Below are positions 49,130 through 57,468 of a DNA stretch of 64,000 nucleotides, in pieces (position 1 is the first letter of the stretch; each line of letters starts with the position of its first letter). Source of the DNA: Leclercia sp. S52 (GTDB lineage: Bacteria > Pseudomonadota > Gammaproteobacteria > Enterobacterales > Enterobacteriaceae); NCBI RefSeq assembly GCF_039727615.1, contig NZ_CP152474.1:2604001-2668000 (forward strand), written 5' to 3'. The position numbers and the translations under genes are program-made. The notes beneath the pieces are model-generated. The model was given only the letters and a program-made list of their open reading frames with translations. It was not told the DNA's origin and searched no databases.

Positions 49130-49396
49130 AATCTCTCCCCATATTGAATTGCAAAACCTATGCATAATAGGCATCCCACGCCCTGCCGTCGAGAGCCGAA
49201 GCGCGGTTTTCTGCGCTGTCAAAACAATTGCAGACTATTTTCAGGCAAAAGTTTGATCAAACCATTGATGGCACTAATAAGCAGGACACAAAAGCGAAAA
49301 TCGTTTCAGCGGCCCTTTGCTAAAATACAAGGATAACTACAGGACTCGTCGAGGTGTTACGGGTCCCTCTTTCTTTGCGCAATGTAAGGGTGTCAT

Positions 49397-52300
49397 ATGC
49401 AAACTATTGACGGGAATGGCGCAGTCGCGTCCGTCGCGTTTCGCACCAGTGAAGTGATCGCCATCTATCCCATTACACCCAGCTCAACGATGGCTGAACA
49501 GGTTGATGCCTGGGCCGGAAACGGGCTGAAAAACGTCTGGGGTGATGTGCCCCGGGTGGTCGAAATGCAGTCTGAAGCCGGGGCGATTGCTACCGTTCAC
49601 GGCGCGCTGCAGACCGGGGCGCTGTCCACCTCCTTTACCTCGTCGCAGGGGCTGCTGCTGATGATCCCGACGCTGTACAAGCTGGCGGGACAACTTACTC
49701 CGTTCGTACTGCACGTCGCGGCGCGTACCATCGCCACCCACGCCCTGTCGATTTTTGGCGATCACTCTGACGTGATGGCCGTGCGCCAGACCGGCTGCGC
49801 CCTGCTCTGTTCCGCCAGCGTGCAGGAGGCGCAGGATTTTGCCCTGATCTCCCATATGGCGACCCTGAAAAGCCGGGTGCCGTTTATCCACTTCTTCGAC
49901 GGTTTCCGCACCTCGCACGAAATTAATAAGATTGTGTCAATCTCCGATGACACCATCCGCAGCCTCCTCCCGCAGGCAGAGATCGATGCTCATCGCGCCC
50001 GCGCGCTGAACCCGGAACATCCGGTGATCCGCGGCACCTCCGCTAACCCGGATACCTACTTCCAGTCCCGCGAGGCCACTAATCCGTGGTACAACGCGGT
50101 CTATGACCACGTGGAACAGGCGATGGCCGATTTTGCCGCCGCCACGGGACGGGCGTACAAACCGTTCGAGTATTACGGCCATCCGCAGGCAGAGCGCGTG
50201 ATTGTGATCATGGGATCTGCTATCGGTACCTGTGAAGAGGTCGTGGATGAACTGCTGAGCCGGGGCGAGAAAGTCGGCGTGCTGAAAGTGCGCCTCTACC
50301 GCCCGTTCTCTGCCAGACACCTGCTGGCGGTATTGCCGGAAAGTGCGCGGTCGGTGGCGGTGCTGGATCGTACTAAAGAGCCGGGCGCCCAGGCCGAGCC
50401 GCTCTATCTGGACGTGATGACCGCCCTGGCCGAGGCCTTTAACGGCGGCGAGCGCGAAACTTTGCCGCGGGTGATTGGCGGACGCTATGGCCTCTCCTCC
50501 AAAGAGTTTGGCCCCGAATGCGTGCTGGCCATCTTCAACGAGCTGAGCGCCGCGAAGCCGAAACCGCGCTTTACCGTTGGCATCTATGACGATGTCACCA
50601 ATCTGTCCCTGTCGTTGCCGGAAAACACCCTGCCCTCCACGGCGAAGCTGGAAGCGCTGTTTTACGGCCTGGGCAGCGACGGTAGCGTGTCGGCCACCAA
50701 AAACAACATCAAGATCATCGGTAACTCCACGCCGTGGTATGCCCAGGGCTATTTCGTCTATGACTCGAAAAAAGCCGGTGGCCTGACGGTGTCCCACCTG
50801 CGCGTCAGCGAGCAGCCGATCCGCTCGGCGTACCTGGTGTCGCAGGCCGATTTCGTCGGCTGCCACCAGCTGCAGTTTATCGACAAATACCAGATGGCCG
50901 AGCGCCTGAAGCCGGGCGGGATTTTCCTGCTTAATACCCCGTACAGCGCCGATGAGGTCTGGGGGCGTCTGCCGCAGGAAGTGCAGGCGGTGCTGAACCA
51001 GAAAAAAGCGAAGTTCTATATCGTTAATGCGGCGAAAATCGCCCGCGAATGCGGCCTGGCTGCGCGTATCAACACCGTTATGCAGATGGCGTTCTTCCAT
51101 CTGACGCAGATCCTGCCGGGCGACAGCGCTCTGATGGAGCTGCAGGGGGCGATCGCCAAAAGCTACAGCAGCAAAGGTCAGGAGCTGGTGGAGCGCAACT
51201 GGCAGGCGCTGGCGCTGGCCCGGGAGTCGCTGGCCGAGGTGCCGCTGCAGCCGGTGAATGCCCACAGCCCGAACCGCCCGCCAGTGGTCTCCGATGCGGC
51301 GCCGGACTTTGTCAAAACCGTGACCGCGGCGATGCTGGCCGGTCTGGGCGATGCCCTGCCCGTCTCCGCGCTGCCGCCGGACGGCACCTGGCCGATGGGC
51401 ACCACCCGCTGGGAAAAACGCAATATTGCCGAAGCGATCCCGATCTGGAAAGAGGAGCTGTGCACCCAGTGTAACCACTGCGTGGCCGCCTGCCCGCACT
51501 CCGCGATCCGCGCCAAAGTTGTCTCTCCTGAGGCAATGGAGGACGCTCCGGCCAGCCTGCACTCGCTGGATGTGAAATCACGCGACATGCGCGGCCAGAA
51601 ATATGTCCTGCAGGTGGCACCGGAAGATTGCACCGGCTGTAACCTCTGCGTGGAAGTCTGCCCGGCGAAAGATCGCCAGAACCCGGAGATCAAGGCTATT
51701 AATATGATGTCGCGCCTTGAGCATGTGGAAGAGGAGAAAGTGAATTACGACTTCTTCCTCGACCTGCCGGAAATCGATCGCAACAGCCTTGAGCGTATTG
51801 ATATTCGTACCTCCCAGCTGATCACCCCGCTGTTCGAATACTCCGGGGCCTGTTCCGGCTGCGGCGAAACGCCGTACATCAAGCTGCTGACCCAGCTGTA
51901 TGGCGACCGGATGCTGATCGCCAACGCCACCGGCTGTTCGTCGATTTATGGCGGTAACCTGCCGTCCACGCCGTACACCACCGACGTCAACGGCCGTGGC
52001 CCGGCGTGGGCAAACTCGCTGTTCGAGGATAACGCCGAGTTTGGGCTGGGCTTCCGCTTAACGGTGGACCAGCACCGCGTGCGCGTGATGCGCCTGCTGG
52101 AGCAGTTTGCCGATAAGATCCCGCCAGAGCTGAACAACGCTCTGCACAGCGAGGCCACACCGGACGTACGTCGCCAGCAGGTGGCGGAGCTGCGTCAGCA
52201 TCTGACAGGCGTTGAAGGGGCAGAACAGCTGTTAACCGATGCCGATGCGCTGGTCGAGAAATCGATCTGGCTGATTGGCGGTGATGGCTGGGCCTATGAC

Positions 52301-52921
52301 ATCGGCTTTGGCGGCCTCGATCACGTCCTCAGCCTGACCGAGAACGTTAATATTCTGGTGCTGGATACCCAGTGTTACTCCAATACCGGCGGCCAGGCTT
52401 CGAAAGCGACCCCGCTGGGGGCGGTAACCAAGTTTGGCGAGCATGGCAAACGTAAAGCGCGCAAAGATTTGGGCGTCAGCATGATGATGTACGGCCATGT
52501 CTATGTGGCGCAGATCTCGCTGGGGGCGCAGCTGAACCAGACGGTGAAGGCGATTCAGGAGGCGGAAGCCTATCCTGGCCCGTCGCTGATCATCGCCTAC
52601 AGCCCTTGCGAGGAGCATGGCTACGATCTGGCGCTGAGCCACGATCAGATGCGCCAGCTGACAGCAACCGGGTTCTGGCCGCTGTACCGCTTCGACCCGC
52701 GTCGTGCCGATGAGGGTAAACTGCCGCTGGCGCTGGATTCCCGTCCACCGTCGGATGCGCTGGCAGAGACGCTGATGCAGGAGCAACGCTTCCGTCGCCT
52801 CAACGCCCAGCAGCCCGAAGTGGCAGAGCAGCTGTGGAAGGATGCCGCCGCCGATCTGCAAAAACGCTACGACTTCCTGGCGCAGTTAGCCGGTAAAGCC
52901 GAAAAATCGGTCAGCGAATAA
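49397..52921 (+). CDS. ydbK: Pyruvate:ferredoxin (flavodoxin) oxidoreductase
   Basis: 1174 residues, single-chain PFOR (NifJ type; also called YdbK/NifJ). N-terminal pyruvate-binding domain (IYPITPSSTMAEQVDAW), gamma domain (VLDRTKEPGAQAEPLYLD), two [4Fe-4S] clusters of the 8Fe ferredoxin-like domain (CTQCNHCVAACPHSAIR; CTGCNLCVEVCP) plus distal cluster Cys (GACSGCGETPYIK), and the TPP domain (GGDGWAYDIGFGGLDHVL, NTGGQASKATPLGAV). It decarboxylates pyruvate to acetyl-CoA, reducing flavodoxin or ferredoxin in the cytosol. Terminator at 52929. Confidence 0.97.
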   Translation: MQTIDGNGAVASVAFRTSEVIAIYPITPSSTMAEQVDAWAGNGLKNVWGDVPRVVEMQSEAGAIATVHGALQTGALSTSFTSSQGLLLMIPTLYKLAGQLTPFVLHVAARTIATHALSIFGDHSDVMAVRQTGCALLCSASVQEAQDFALISHMATLKSRVPFIHFFDGFRTSHEINKIVSISDDTIRSLLPQAEIDAHRARALNPEHPVIRGTSANPDTYFQSREATNPWYNAVYDHVEQAMADFAAATGRAYKPFEYYGHPQAERVIVIMGSAIGTCEEVVDELLSRGEKVGVLKVRLYRPFSARHLLAVLPESARSVAVLDRTKEPGAQAEPLYLDVMTALAEAFNGGERETLPRVIGGRYGLSSKEFGPECVLAIFNELSAAKPKPRFTVGIYDDVTNLSLSLPENTLPSTAKLEALFYGLGSDGSVSATKNNIKIIGNSTPWYAQGYFVYDSKKAGGLTVSHLRVSEQPIRSAYLVSQADFVGCHQLQFIDKYQMAERLKPGGIFLLNTPYSADEVWGRLPQEVQAVLNQKKAKFYIVNAAKIARECGLAARINTVMQMAFFHLTQILPGDSALMELQGAIAKSYSSKGQELVERNWQALALARESLAEVPLQPVNAHSPNRPPVVSDAAPDFVKTVTAAMLAGLGDALPVSALPPDGTWPMGTTRWEKRNIAEAIPIWKEELCTQCNHCVAACPHSAIRAKVVSPEAMEDAPASLHSLDVKSRDMRGQKYVLQVAPEDCTGCNLCVEVCPAKDRQNPEIKAINMMSRLEHVEEEKVNYDFFLDLPEIDRNSLERIDIRTSQLITPLFEYSGACSGCGETPYIKLLTQLYGDRMLIANATGCSSIYGGNLPSTPYTTDVNGRGPAWANSLFEDNAEFGLGFRLTVDQHRVRVMRLLEQFADKIPPELNNALHSEATPDVRRQQVAELRQHLTGVEGAEQLLTDADALVEKSIWLIGGDGWAYDIGFGGLDHVLSLTENVNILVLDTQCYSNTGGQASKATPLGAVTKFGEHGKRKARKDLGVSMMMYGHVYVAQISLGAQLNQTVKAIQEAEAYPGPSLIIAYSPCEEHGYDLALSHDQMRQLTATGFWPLYRFDPRRADEGKLPLALDSRPPSDALAETLMQEQRFRRLNAQQPEVAEQLWKDAAADLQKRYDFLAQLAGKAEKSVSE

Positions 52922-52928
52922 CCCTTAT

Positions 52929-52952
52929 AGCCCGGCATGTCCGGGCTTTTTT
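52929..52952 (+). terminator. Rho-independent terminator of ydbK
   Basis: AGCCCGG-CATGT-CCGGGCT stem-loop followed by six T. Confidence 0.93.
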
Positions 52953-52961
52953 ATTGCATAT

Positions 52962-53074
52962 AAAAAAACCGCCAGTAATGTACTGGCGGGCAATCCTGTT
53001 CAGCAATAAATAACATTTAAGAATTAAAAACACATTTATTAAATAAACGGATAAAAATACTACAGGCATATAAC
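52962..53074 (-). ncRNA. micC: Small regulatory RNA MicC
   Basis: Between ydbK and ompN and divergent from ompN, the E. coli micC position. The predicted 5' end GTTATATGCCT (53074 downward) is the same as the E. coli MicC 5' end that pairs with ompC mRNA. The RNA ends in a strong terminator, CCGCCAGTA-CAT-TACTGGCGG then seven T (stem 52969-52989), giving 113 nt against about 109 in E. coli. The middle is AT-rich and diverged, as expected for the unpaired Hfq-binding part. It should repress ompC-type porin synthesis with Hfq. Confidence 0.8.
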
Positions 53075-53321
53075 GAGGCAGAGTCTACGCATTTTACGCC
53101 GAAAGGGATAATTTTTGTTTTATATAGTTTTAATTAATATATTCACTGAAATTATGACTGTTTCCTTGGCAGCAAATTCTTTAGATTTCACTTAATTGGT
53201 AACAATTATGCTTTATCGCTGGAAGGGAGAGTGATTTAGCATGAGACATCTTTCCAATACCGAAGTTCCACGGAAAGTTTAAAAAGATTAAATATAAAAA
53301 ACAGCATAAGGAATAGTCACA
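53075..53321. promoter_or_regulatory. AT-rich upstream region of ompN and micC
   Basis: 247 bp with no gene, very AT-rich around 53110-53160. It must contain the divergent micC and ompN promoters and the ompN leader. I see no exact OmpR box. Confidence 0.55.
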
Positions 53322-54431
53322 ATGCAAAGAAAAGTACTGGCTCTGATGATCCCTGCCCTTTTAATGGCGGGCGCAGCAAATGCAGCTGAAATTTATAATA
53401 AGGACGGCAATAAATTAGATCTGTACGGTAAAATCGACGGTCTGCACTATTTCTCCGACGACAGCGGCGCTGACGGCGACCAGACCTATATGCGTATCGG
53501 CTTTAAAGGCGAAACCCAGATCAACGACATGCTCACCGGCTACGGCCAGTGGGAATATAATTTCCAGGCCAACAACACCGAAGGTTCTTCCAATCAGTCC
53601 TGGACCCGTCTGGCGTTTGCCGGCCTGAAATTCGACCAGTATGGCTCATTCGATTATGGCCGTAACTACGGCGTGCTGTACGACGTGGAAGCCTGGACCG
53701 ATATGCTGCCAGAGTTCGGCGGCGACTCCTACACCAAAGCCGATAACTTCATGACCGGCCGTGCGAACGGCGTAGCGACCTACCGTAACACTGATTTCTT
53801 CGGCATGGTTGAAGGTCTGGACTTCGCCCTGCAGTACCAGGGTAACAACGAAGGCAGCGGCAACGGTAACGAAGGCACCAACAATGGCCGTGACGTGCGT
53901 CATGAGAACGGTGACGGCTTCGGTATCTCCACCACTTACGACTTCGGCATGGGTATCAGCGCTGCGGCGGCTTACACCTCTTCTGACCGTACCAACGCCC
54001 AACAAAATGAAACCACCGCTGGCGGCGACAAAGCTGACGCCTGGACTACCGGTCTGAAGTATGACGCCAACAATATCTACCTGGCGGCAATGTACTCTGA
54101 AACCCGTAACATGACCCCATACGGCGACGACGAACATGCGGTAGCGAACAAAACCCAGAACTTCGAAGTGACGGCTCAGTACCAGTTCGATTCCGGTCTG
54201 CGTCCGGTGGTCTCTTACCTGCAGTCTAAAGGGAAAGACCTGGGCAACGGACAGGGCGATCAGGATCTGGTTAAATATGCGGAAGTGGGTGCGGTTTACT
54301 ACTTCAACAAAAATATGTCCACCTACGTTGATTATAAAATCAACCTGCTGGACGAAGACGACCAGTTCTACAAAGACAATGGCATCGGCACCGATGACAT
54401 CGTTGCGGTCGGTCTGGTTTACCAGTTCTGA
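53322..54431 (+). CDS. ompN: General porin of the OmpC/OmpF family (OmpN)
   Basis: 369 residues with signal peptide [21 protein letters not shown]. The 16-strand beta-barrel porin features are clear: mature start [20 protein letters not shown], loop-3 constriction motif PEFGGDSY, and a C-terminal Phe (VGLVYQF) required for BAM recognition. Closest by position and sequence to E. coli OmpN (377 residues), the quiescent porin beside ydbK. Trimeric outer-membrane diffusion pore. Ribosome site AAGGAA. Differences from OmpN lie in the surface loops (about residues 170-195 and 225-235). Confidence 0.92.
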   Translation: MQRKVLALMIPALLMAGAANAAEIYNKDGNKLDLYGKIDGLHYFSDDSGADGDQTYMRIGFKGETQINDMLTGYGQWEYNFQANNTEGSSNQSWTRLAFAGLKFDQYGSFDYGRNYGVLYDVEAWTDMLPEFGGDSYTKADNFMTGRANGVATYRNTDFFGMVEGLDFALQYQGNNEGSGNGNEGTNNGRDVRHENGDGFGISTTYDFGMGISAAAAYTSSDRTNAQQNETTAGGDKADAWTTGLKYDANNIYLAAMYSETRNMTPYGDDEHAVANKTQNFEVTAQYQFDSGLRPVVSYLQSKGKDLGNGQGDQDLVKYAEVGAVYYFNKNMSTYVDYKINLLDEDDQFYKDNGIGTDDIVAVGLVYQF

Positions 54432-54436
54432 TGCAA

Positions 54437-54462
54437 TTAGCCCGCGTTACGGCGCGGGCTAA
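54437..54462 (+). terminator. Hairpin after ompN
   Basis: TTAGCCCGCG / CGCGGGCTAA, 10-bp stem, six-base loop, only a weak T-rich tail; probable terminator. Confidence 0.75.
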
Positions 54463-54567
54463 CGCTTTATATCCCTTTCAGCATTGCGTTCAAATTTTGT
54501 TGCGCCGCTCTGCCTTTCTGATACAAGATAAATCTCATGTCTGACGGGCTGTAGAGGACTCGCTATT

Positions 54568-54780
54568 ATGAACCATCATGCTGTTAAATCTTCGCGCATC
54601 GCCTCGATTGCCTACGATAAATACAATGAAACGCTGGAAGTCCGTTTTCGGGATCACAGCGCCTGGCAATATCAGCCCGTACCTGCGCGAATTTTTAACG
54701 ATTTCCTGAATGTGGTTTCTAAAGGACGGTTCTATGACGGCGTGGTGAAAGGCAAATTCAAAGAGAGAAAAATTGCCTGA
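54568..54780 (+). CDS. KTSC-domain protein
   Basis: 70 residues, a complete KTSC domain: VKSSRIASIAYDKYNETLEV, followed by WQYQPVPARIFNDFLN and a C-terminal GVVKGKFKER. KTSC domains are small, named for Lys-Tyr-Ser-Cys-type residues seen in lysyl-tRNA-synthetase-associated and phage proteins; their function is not established. The gene stands alone, with a strong ATG but only a weak GAGGA-type site. Downstream lies a small membrane-protein gene. Confidence 0.82.
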   Translation: MNHHAVKSSRIASIAYDKYNETLEVRFRDHSAWQYQPVPARIFNDFLNVVSKGRFYDGVVKGKFKERKIA

Positions 54781-54821
54781 GCGCACATCCCCTGTGCCCA
54801 TGCAACGACGGAGTAAAACCC

Positions 54822-54947
54822 ATGATCAATCGTTTCGCGCTCTTTGCTTTGGCGCTCCTGACCTGCCTGTGGTTCGCCCTTATTTTTGATGTCGCCAATA
54901 TCGTTGGCCATCTTGGCGACGTCCTGCTGATCCTGGATAAAGATTAA
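54822..54947 (+). CDS. Small membrane protein (41 aa)
   Basis: ATG at 54822 with GGAG ten bases upstream. The product is one hydrophobic helix (MINRFALFALALLTCLWFAL, IFDVANIVGHLG) with a short acidic tail LDKD, typical of single-span inner-membrane small proteins. It lies 41 bp after the KTSC gene, in the same direction, and its stop overlaps the stop of the convergent GFA gene by 4 bp. Function unknown. Confidence 0.68.
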   Translation: MINRFALFALALLTCLWFALIFDVANIVGHLGDVLLILDKD

Positions 54948-55366
54948 TCCTCTGATGTTCCCGTAGCACGATAGCTCAGCACACCGGCCACGCCGCCACC
55001 ACCATCATTGGGATGATGTCTTCCCTCCATCACCAGCACCTCCGGGAAATCAAACGGCGAGACGCCTTCAATGCAGGCGACGTTGACGCCATATTGATCC
55101 GGCGTGGAACGCCGCTGGTGGAAGGTGTAAATCCCGCAAACCGAACAAAAATAGTGTACCGCCGCCTGGGTATTAAAACGGTATTCGGTCAGCAGTGATT
55201 TGCCCTGAATAATGTCGATCCCGGATAAAGGCGCGGAAACCGCTATCGCCCCACGCATCCGGCAAAATGAGCAGTTGCAGCGCCGGATGGTGTTGAACCC
55301 GTCCGAGAGTTCAACGGTAAACCTGACCGCGCCGCAGTGACACTGGGCAGAAACTTTGTTCGCCAT
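54944..55366 (-). CDS. GFA-family (glutathione-dependent formaldehyde-activating enzyme-like) zinc protein
   Basis: 140 residues, complete GFA/CENP-V fold. Zinc ligands appear as SAQCHCGAVRF, RRCNCSFCRMRG and YFCSVCGIYTFHQRR. These proteins bind two zinc ions; most members, including this one, have no proven substrate. Start MANKVSAQCHCG at 55366 has GGAG upstream and fits the family; a longer frame is unsupported. A G-rich stretch (DGGGGVAG) near the C-terminus is unusual but in frame. Confidence 0.88.
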   Translation of the reverse strand: MANKVSAQCHCGAVRFTVELSDGFNTIRRCNCSFCRMRGAIAVSAPLSGIDIIQGKSLLTEYRFNTQAAVHYFCSVCGIYTFHQRRSTPDQYGVNVACIEGVSPFDFPEVLVMEGRHHPNDGGGGVAGVLSYRATGTSED

Positions 55367-55439
55367 AACAGGCTCCTTTCCGATAAGCATGACCCACTCG
55401 GGCGGCGTATCAGAACGCCGCGTACCGGCTAAGTGTAAT

Positions 55440-55955
55440 TCAGCCTCCCCCTCTGCGGCTAAATTCCTCTGCACTCTTTTTCAGCCAGGCTTCCTGGAAG
55501 AGTTGTTCCGAGTAGGTGAGTTTCATGACAGGTGCTAAATACGGGGCATCGAGCTCAATTAAATCATTTTCATTCTGGTATTTGGCGTATTTATCACCGG
55601 CGAATGAGATCTGCTTCTTCACCGCCACATATTTATGTTCCAGCATGCTCTGAACTTCATCAAAACGATTCTTATCCAGCTCAAGCATAATGGCGGTGAT
55701 CCTTCCCGACGTACTGAAGATCACCGCGTTATTTTTGGCTCCCTCTAATCCCAGCTCGTTATTCGGAATAGAGAAAATATCGCCGTCACTCCACTTACTG
55801 CGCCCCTCATGCTGGGCAGAGGGATAGGCTTTAATAAACTGCTGCAGCGTGGTTTTACCTAACGTCAGCCCCATCGCCGTGGTGTTGGCCTTTGCGGATG
55901 AAAACACTGCCATTAAAACAAACATACCCAGAAGTAATTGCCACTGTTTACTCAT
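55440..55955 (-). CDS. Hypothetical secreted protein
   Basis: 171 residues with a Sec signal peptide (MSKQWQLLLGMFVLMAVFSS, cleavage near AKA). The mature protein (GLTLGKTTLQQFIKAYPSAQ, ITAIMLELDKNRFDEVQSML) has the look of a small periplasmic protein that monitors or binds a ligand through a repeated alpha/beta unit; I do not recognise a named family. The ATG at 55955 is preceded by AGGTG; an in-frame GTG three codons earlier is less likely. Monocistronic. The upstream 240 bp has no gene. Confidence 0.75.
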   Translation of the reverse strand: MSKQWQLLLGMFVLMAVFSSAKANTTAMGLTLGKTTLQQFIKAYPSAQHEGRSKWSDGDIFSIPNNELGLEGAKNNAVIFSTSGRITAIMLELDKNRFDEVQSMLEHKYVAVKKQISFAGDKYAKYQNENDLIELDAPYLAPVMKLTYSEQLFQEAWLKKSAEEFSRRGGG

Positions 55956-56147
55956 CGTTAGCACCTCATCGTATCAGTCCTGTTTTTGCTGACCATCGTC
56001 TTCAGTACCTGTCTCTTCTCAATCGTACCCAATTGATCTTCAACAACCCATGCGCCTTTTTGGTGAGTGCGCAAGGCCGATACAGCACTACTTACTGAGC
56101 CCGGGAGGGACGCCGTCAGGATTGAGCGGACCGGGGGGGAAGGCATG

Positions 56148-56174
56148 AAAAAGCCACCAGCGAATGCCGGTGGC
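56148..56174 (-). terminator. Terminator of the small ORF cluster upstream of ttcA
   Basis: On the minus strand GCCACC / GGTGGC stem with ten-base loop followed by TTTTT, 22 bp after the 25-residue ORF. Confidence 0.65.
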
Positions 56175-56195
56175 GGGGGCATGACGCACGGTCAG

Positions 56196-56273
56196 CTATT
56201 TTTTAACGGGTTGGGGCTTTTTATCGCCCGACTCCGGGGCCTCGCGCGGGTCATCTTTCTCAACATACTGCAT
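56196..56273 (-). CDS. Small charged protein (25 aa), candidate
   Basis: ATG at 56271-56273 preceded by GGGAGG at ideal spacing; product MQYVEKDDPREAPESGDKKP followed by QPVKK. Highly charged, no hydrophobic segment. A hairpin terminator follows. In composition it resembles the tiny Lys/Pro-rich product at 46531. It may be translated as the second frame of a dicistronic mRNA with the overlapping 49-residue ORF. Confidence 0.55.
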   Translation of the reverse strand: MQYVEKDDPREAPESGDKKPQPVKK

Positions 56274-56409
56274 GACTACCTCCCGTTTTTGTGGATGGAC
56301 TACAACTATAGCGTTTGTTGCTTAAAACCAGCCAGGCGGCAGGCGTTTGCTGTAAAACGTGCTGACATTCACCGCCGTAATCCGTACCATACACGCCATA
56401 CTTTTTCAT
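56260..56409 (-). CDS. Small protein (49 aa), candidate
   Basis: ATG at 56407-56409 with AGGT upstream; product starts MKKYGVYGTDYGGECQHVLQ and ends in GGSHAVC. Its last five codons overlap the next small ORF in another frame. Cys and Tyr rich, no signal peptide. Supported only by start context, the linked downstream ORF and terminator. Confidence 0.4.
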   Translation of the reverse strand: MKKYGVYGTDYGGECQHVLQQTPAAWLVLSNKRYSCSPSTKTGGSHAVC

Positions 56410-56486
56410 GTTGACCTGCTGCCCCCCCATCTTAACGGTGGGCCGCCTGGGCGGCTTTAGCCATAAACGAATTGAGCCACTATTAA

Positions 56487-57422
56487 ATGTCGCAAAATCA
56501 AGAAATTACCAAAAAAGACCAGTACAACCTCAACAAACTGCAAAAACGTCTGCGCCGCAACGTCGGTGAAGCCATTGCGGATTACAACATGATTGAAGAA
56601 GGCGACCGCATTATGGTCTGCCTGTCTGGCGGCAAAGATAGCTACACCCTGCTCGAAATCCTGCGCAATCTTCAGCAAAGCGCGCCGGTCAATTTTTCGT
56701 TAGTGGCCGTCAACCTGGATCAGAAGCAGCCGGGCTTCCCGGCACATATTCTGCCGGAATACCTCGAGAAGCTGGGCGTTGAGTACAAGATTGTCGAAGA
56801 GAATACCTACGGCATTGTTAAAGAGAAAATCCCGGAAGGGAAAACCACCTGCTCGCTCTGCTCCCGCCTGCGCCGCGGCATTCTGTATCGCACGGCGACC
56901 GAACTGGGCGCGACCAAGATTGCCCTCGGTCACCACCGTGATGACATTTTGCAGACCCTGTTCCTGAACATGTTCTACGGCGGCAAAATGAAAGGCATGC
57001 CACCGAAACTGATGAGCGATGATGGAAAGCACATCGTGATCCGTCCCCTCGCCTACTGCCGCGAGAAGGACATTGAGCGTTTTTCCGAGGCGAAAGCTTT
57101 CCCGATCATTCCGTGCAACCTGTGCGGTTCCCAGCCGAACCTGCAGCGTCAGGTGATTGGCGATATGCTGCGCGACTGGGACAAACGCTACCCGGGCCGC
57201 ATCGAGACCATGTTCAGCGCAATGCAGAACGTGGTGCCTTCGCACCTGAGCGATATCAACCTGTTTGATTTCAAAGGGATTAAGCACGGGTCGGAAGTGG
57301 TGAACGGTGGCGATCTGGCCTTCGATCGCGAAGAGATCCCGATGCAACCCGCGGGCTGGCAGCCGGAAGAAGATGACACTCAGCTGGATGAGATGCGTCT
57401 GAACGTGATTGAAGTGAAGTAA
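56487..57422 (+). CDS. ttcA: tRNA 2-thiocytidine(32) synthetase
   Basis: 311 residues. The ATP pyrophosphatase P-loop SGGKDS is at residues 47-52; the Fe-S-binding and catalytic Cys pair [10 protein letters not shown] and the distal CNLCGSQP Cys are intact, as is [14 protein letters not shown]. TtcA thiolates C32 in certain tRNA anticodon loops using an Fe-S cluster. In E. coli K-12 this gene is the Rac prophage attachment locus; here it is uninterrupted. Convergent with dbpA. Confidence 0.97.
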   Translation: MSQNQEITKKDQYNLNKLQKRLRRNVGEAIADYNMIEEGDRIMVCLSGGKDSYTLLEILRNLQQSAPVNFSLVAVNLDQKQPGFPAHILPEYLEKLGVEYKIVEENTYGIVKEKIPEGKTTCSLCSRLRRGILYRTATELGATKIALGHHRDDILQTLFLNMFYGGKMKGMPPKLMSDDGKHIVIRPLAYCREKDIERFSEAKAFPIIPCNLCGSQPNLQRQVIGDMLRDWDKRYPGRIETMFSAMQNVVPSHLSDINLFDFKGIKHGSEVVNGGDLAFDREEIPMQPAGWQPEEDDTQLDEMRLNVIEVK

Positions 57423-57428
57423 TTTTCA

Positions 57429-57456
57429 AGCGTCTCAGCGTTAGCGCTGAGACGCT
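57429..57456. terminator. Bidirectional terminator, ttcA / dbpA
   Basis: Perfect 12-bp stem AGCGTCTCAGCG / CGCTGAGACGCT with a TTAG loop between convergent genes; weak T tracts. Confidence 0.82.
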
Positions 57457-57468
57457 CTCCCGCCCCGC

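Noticed and set aside
49937..51562. Minus-strand open frame of 541 codons opposite ydbK
   Set aside because: Antisense shadow of a highly expressed GC-rich gene; no protein family features.
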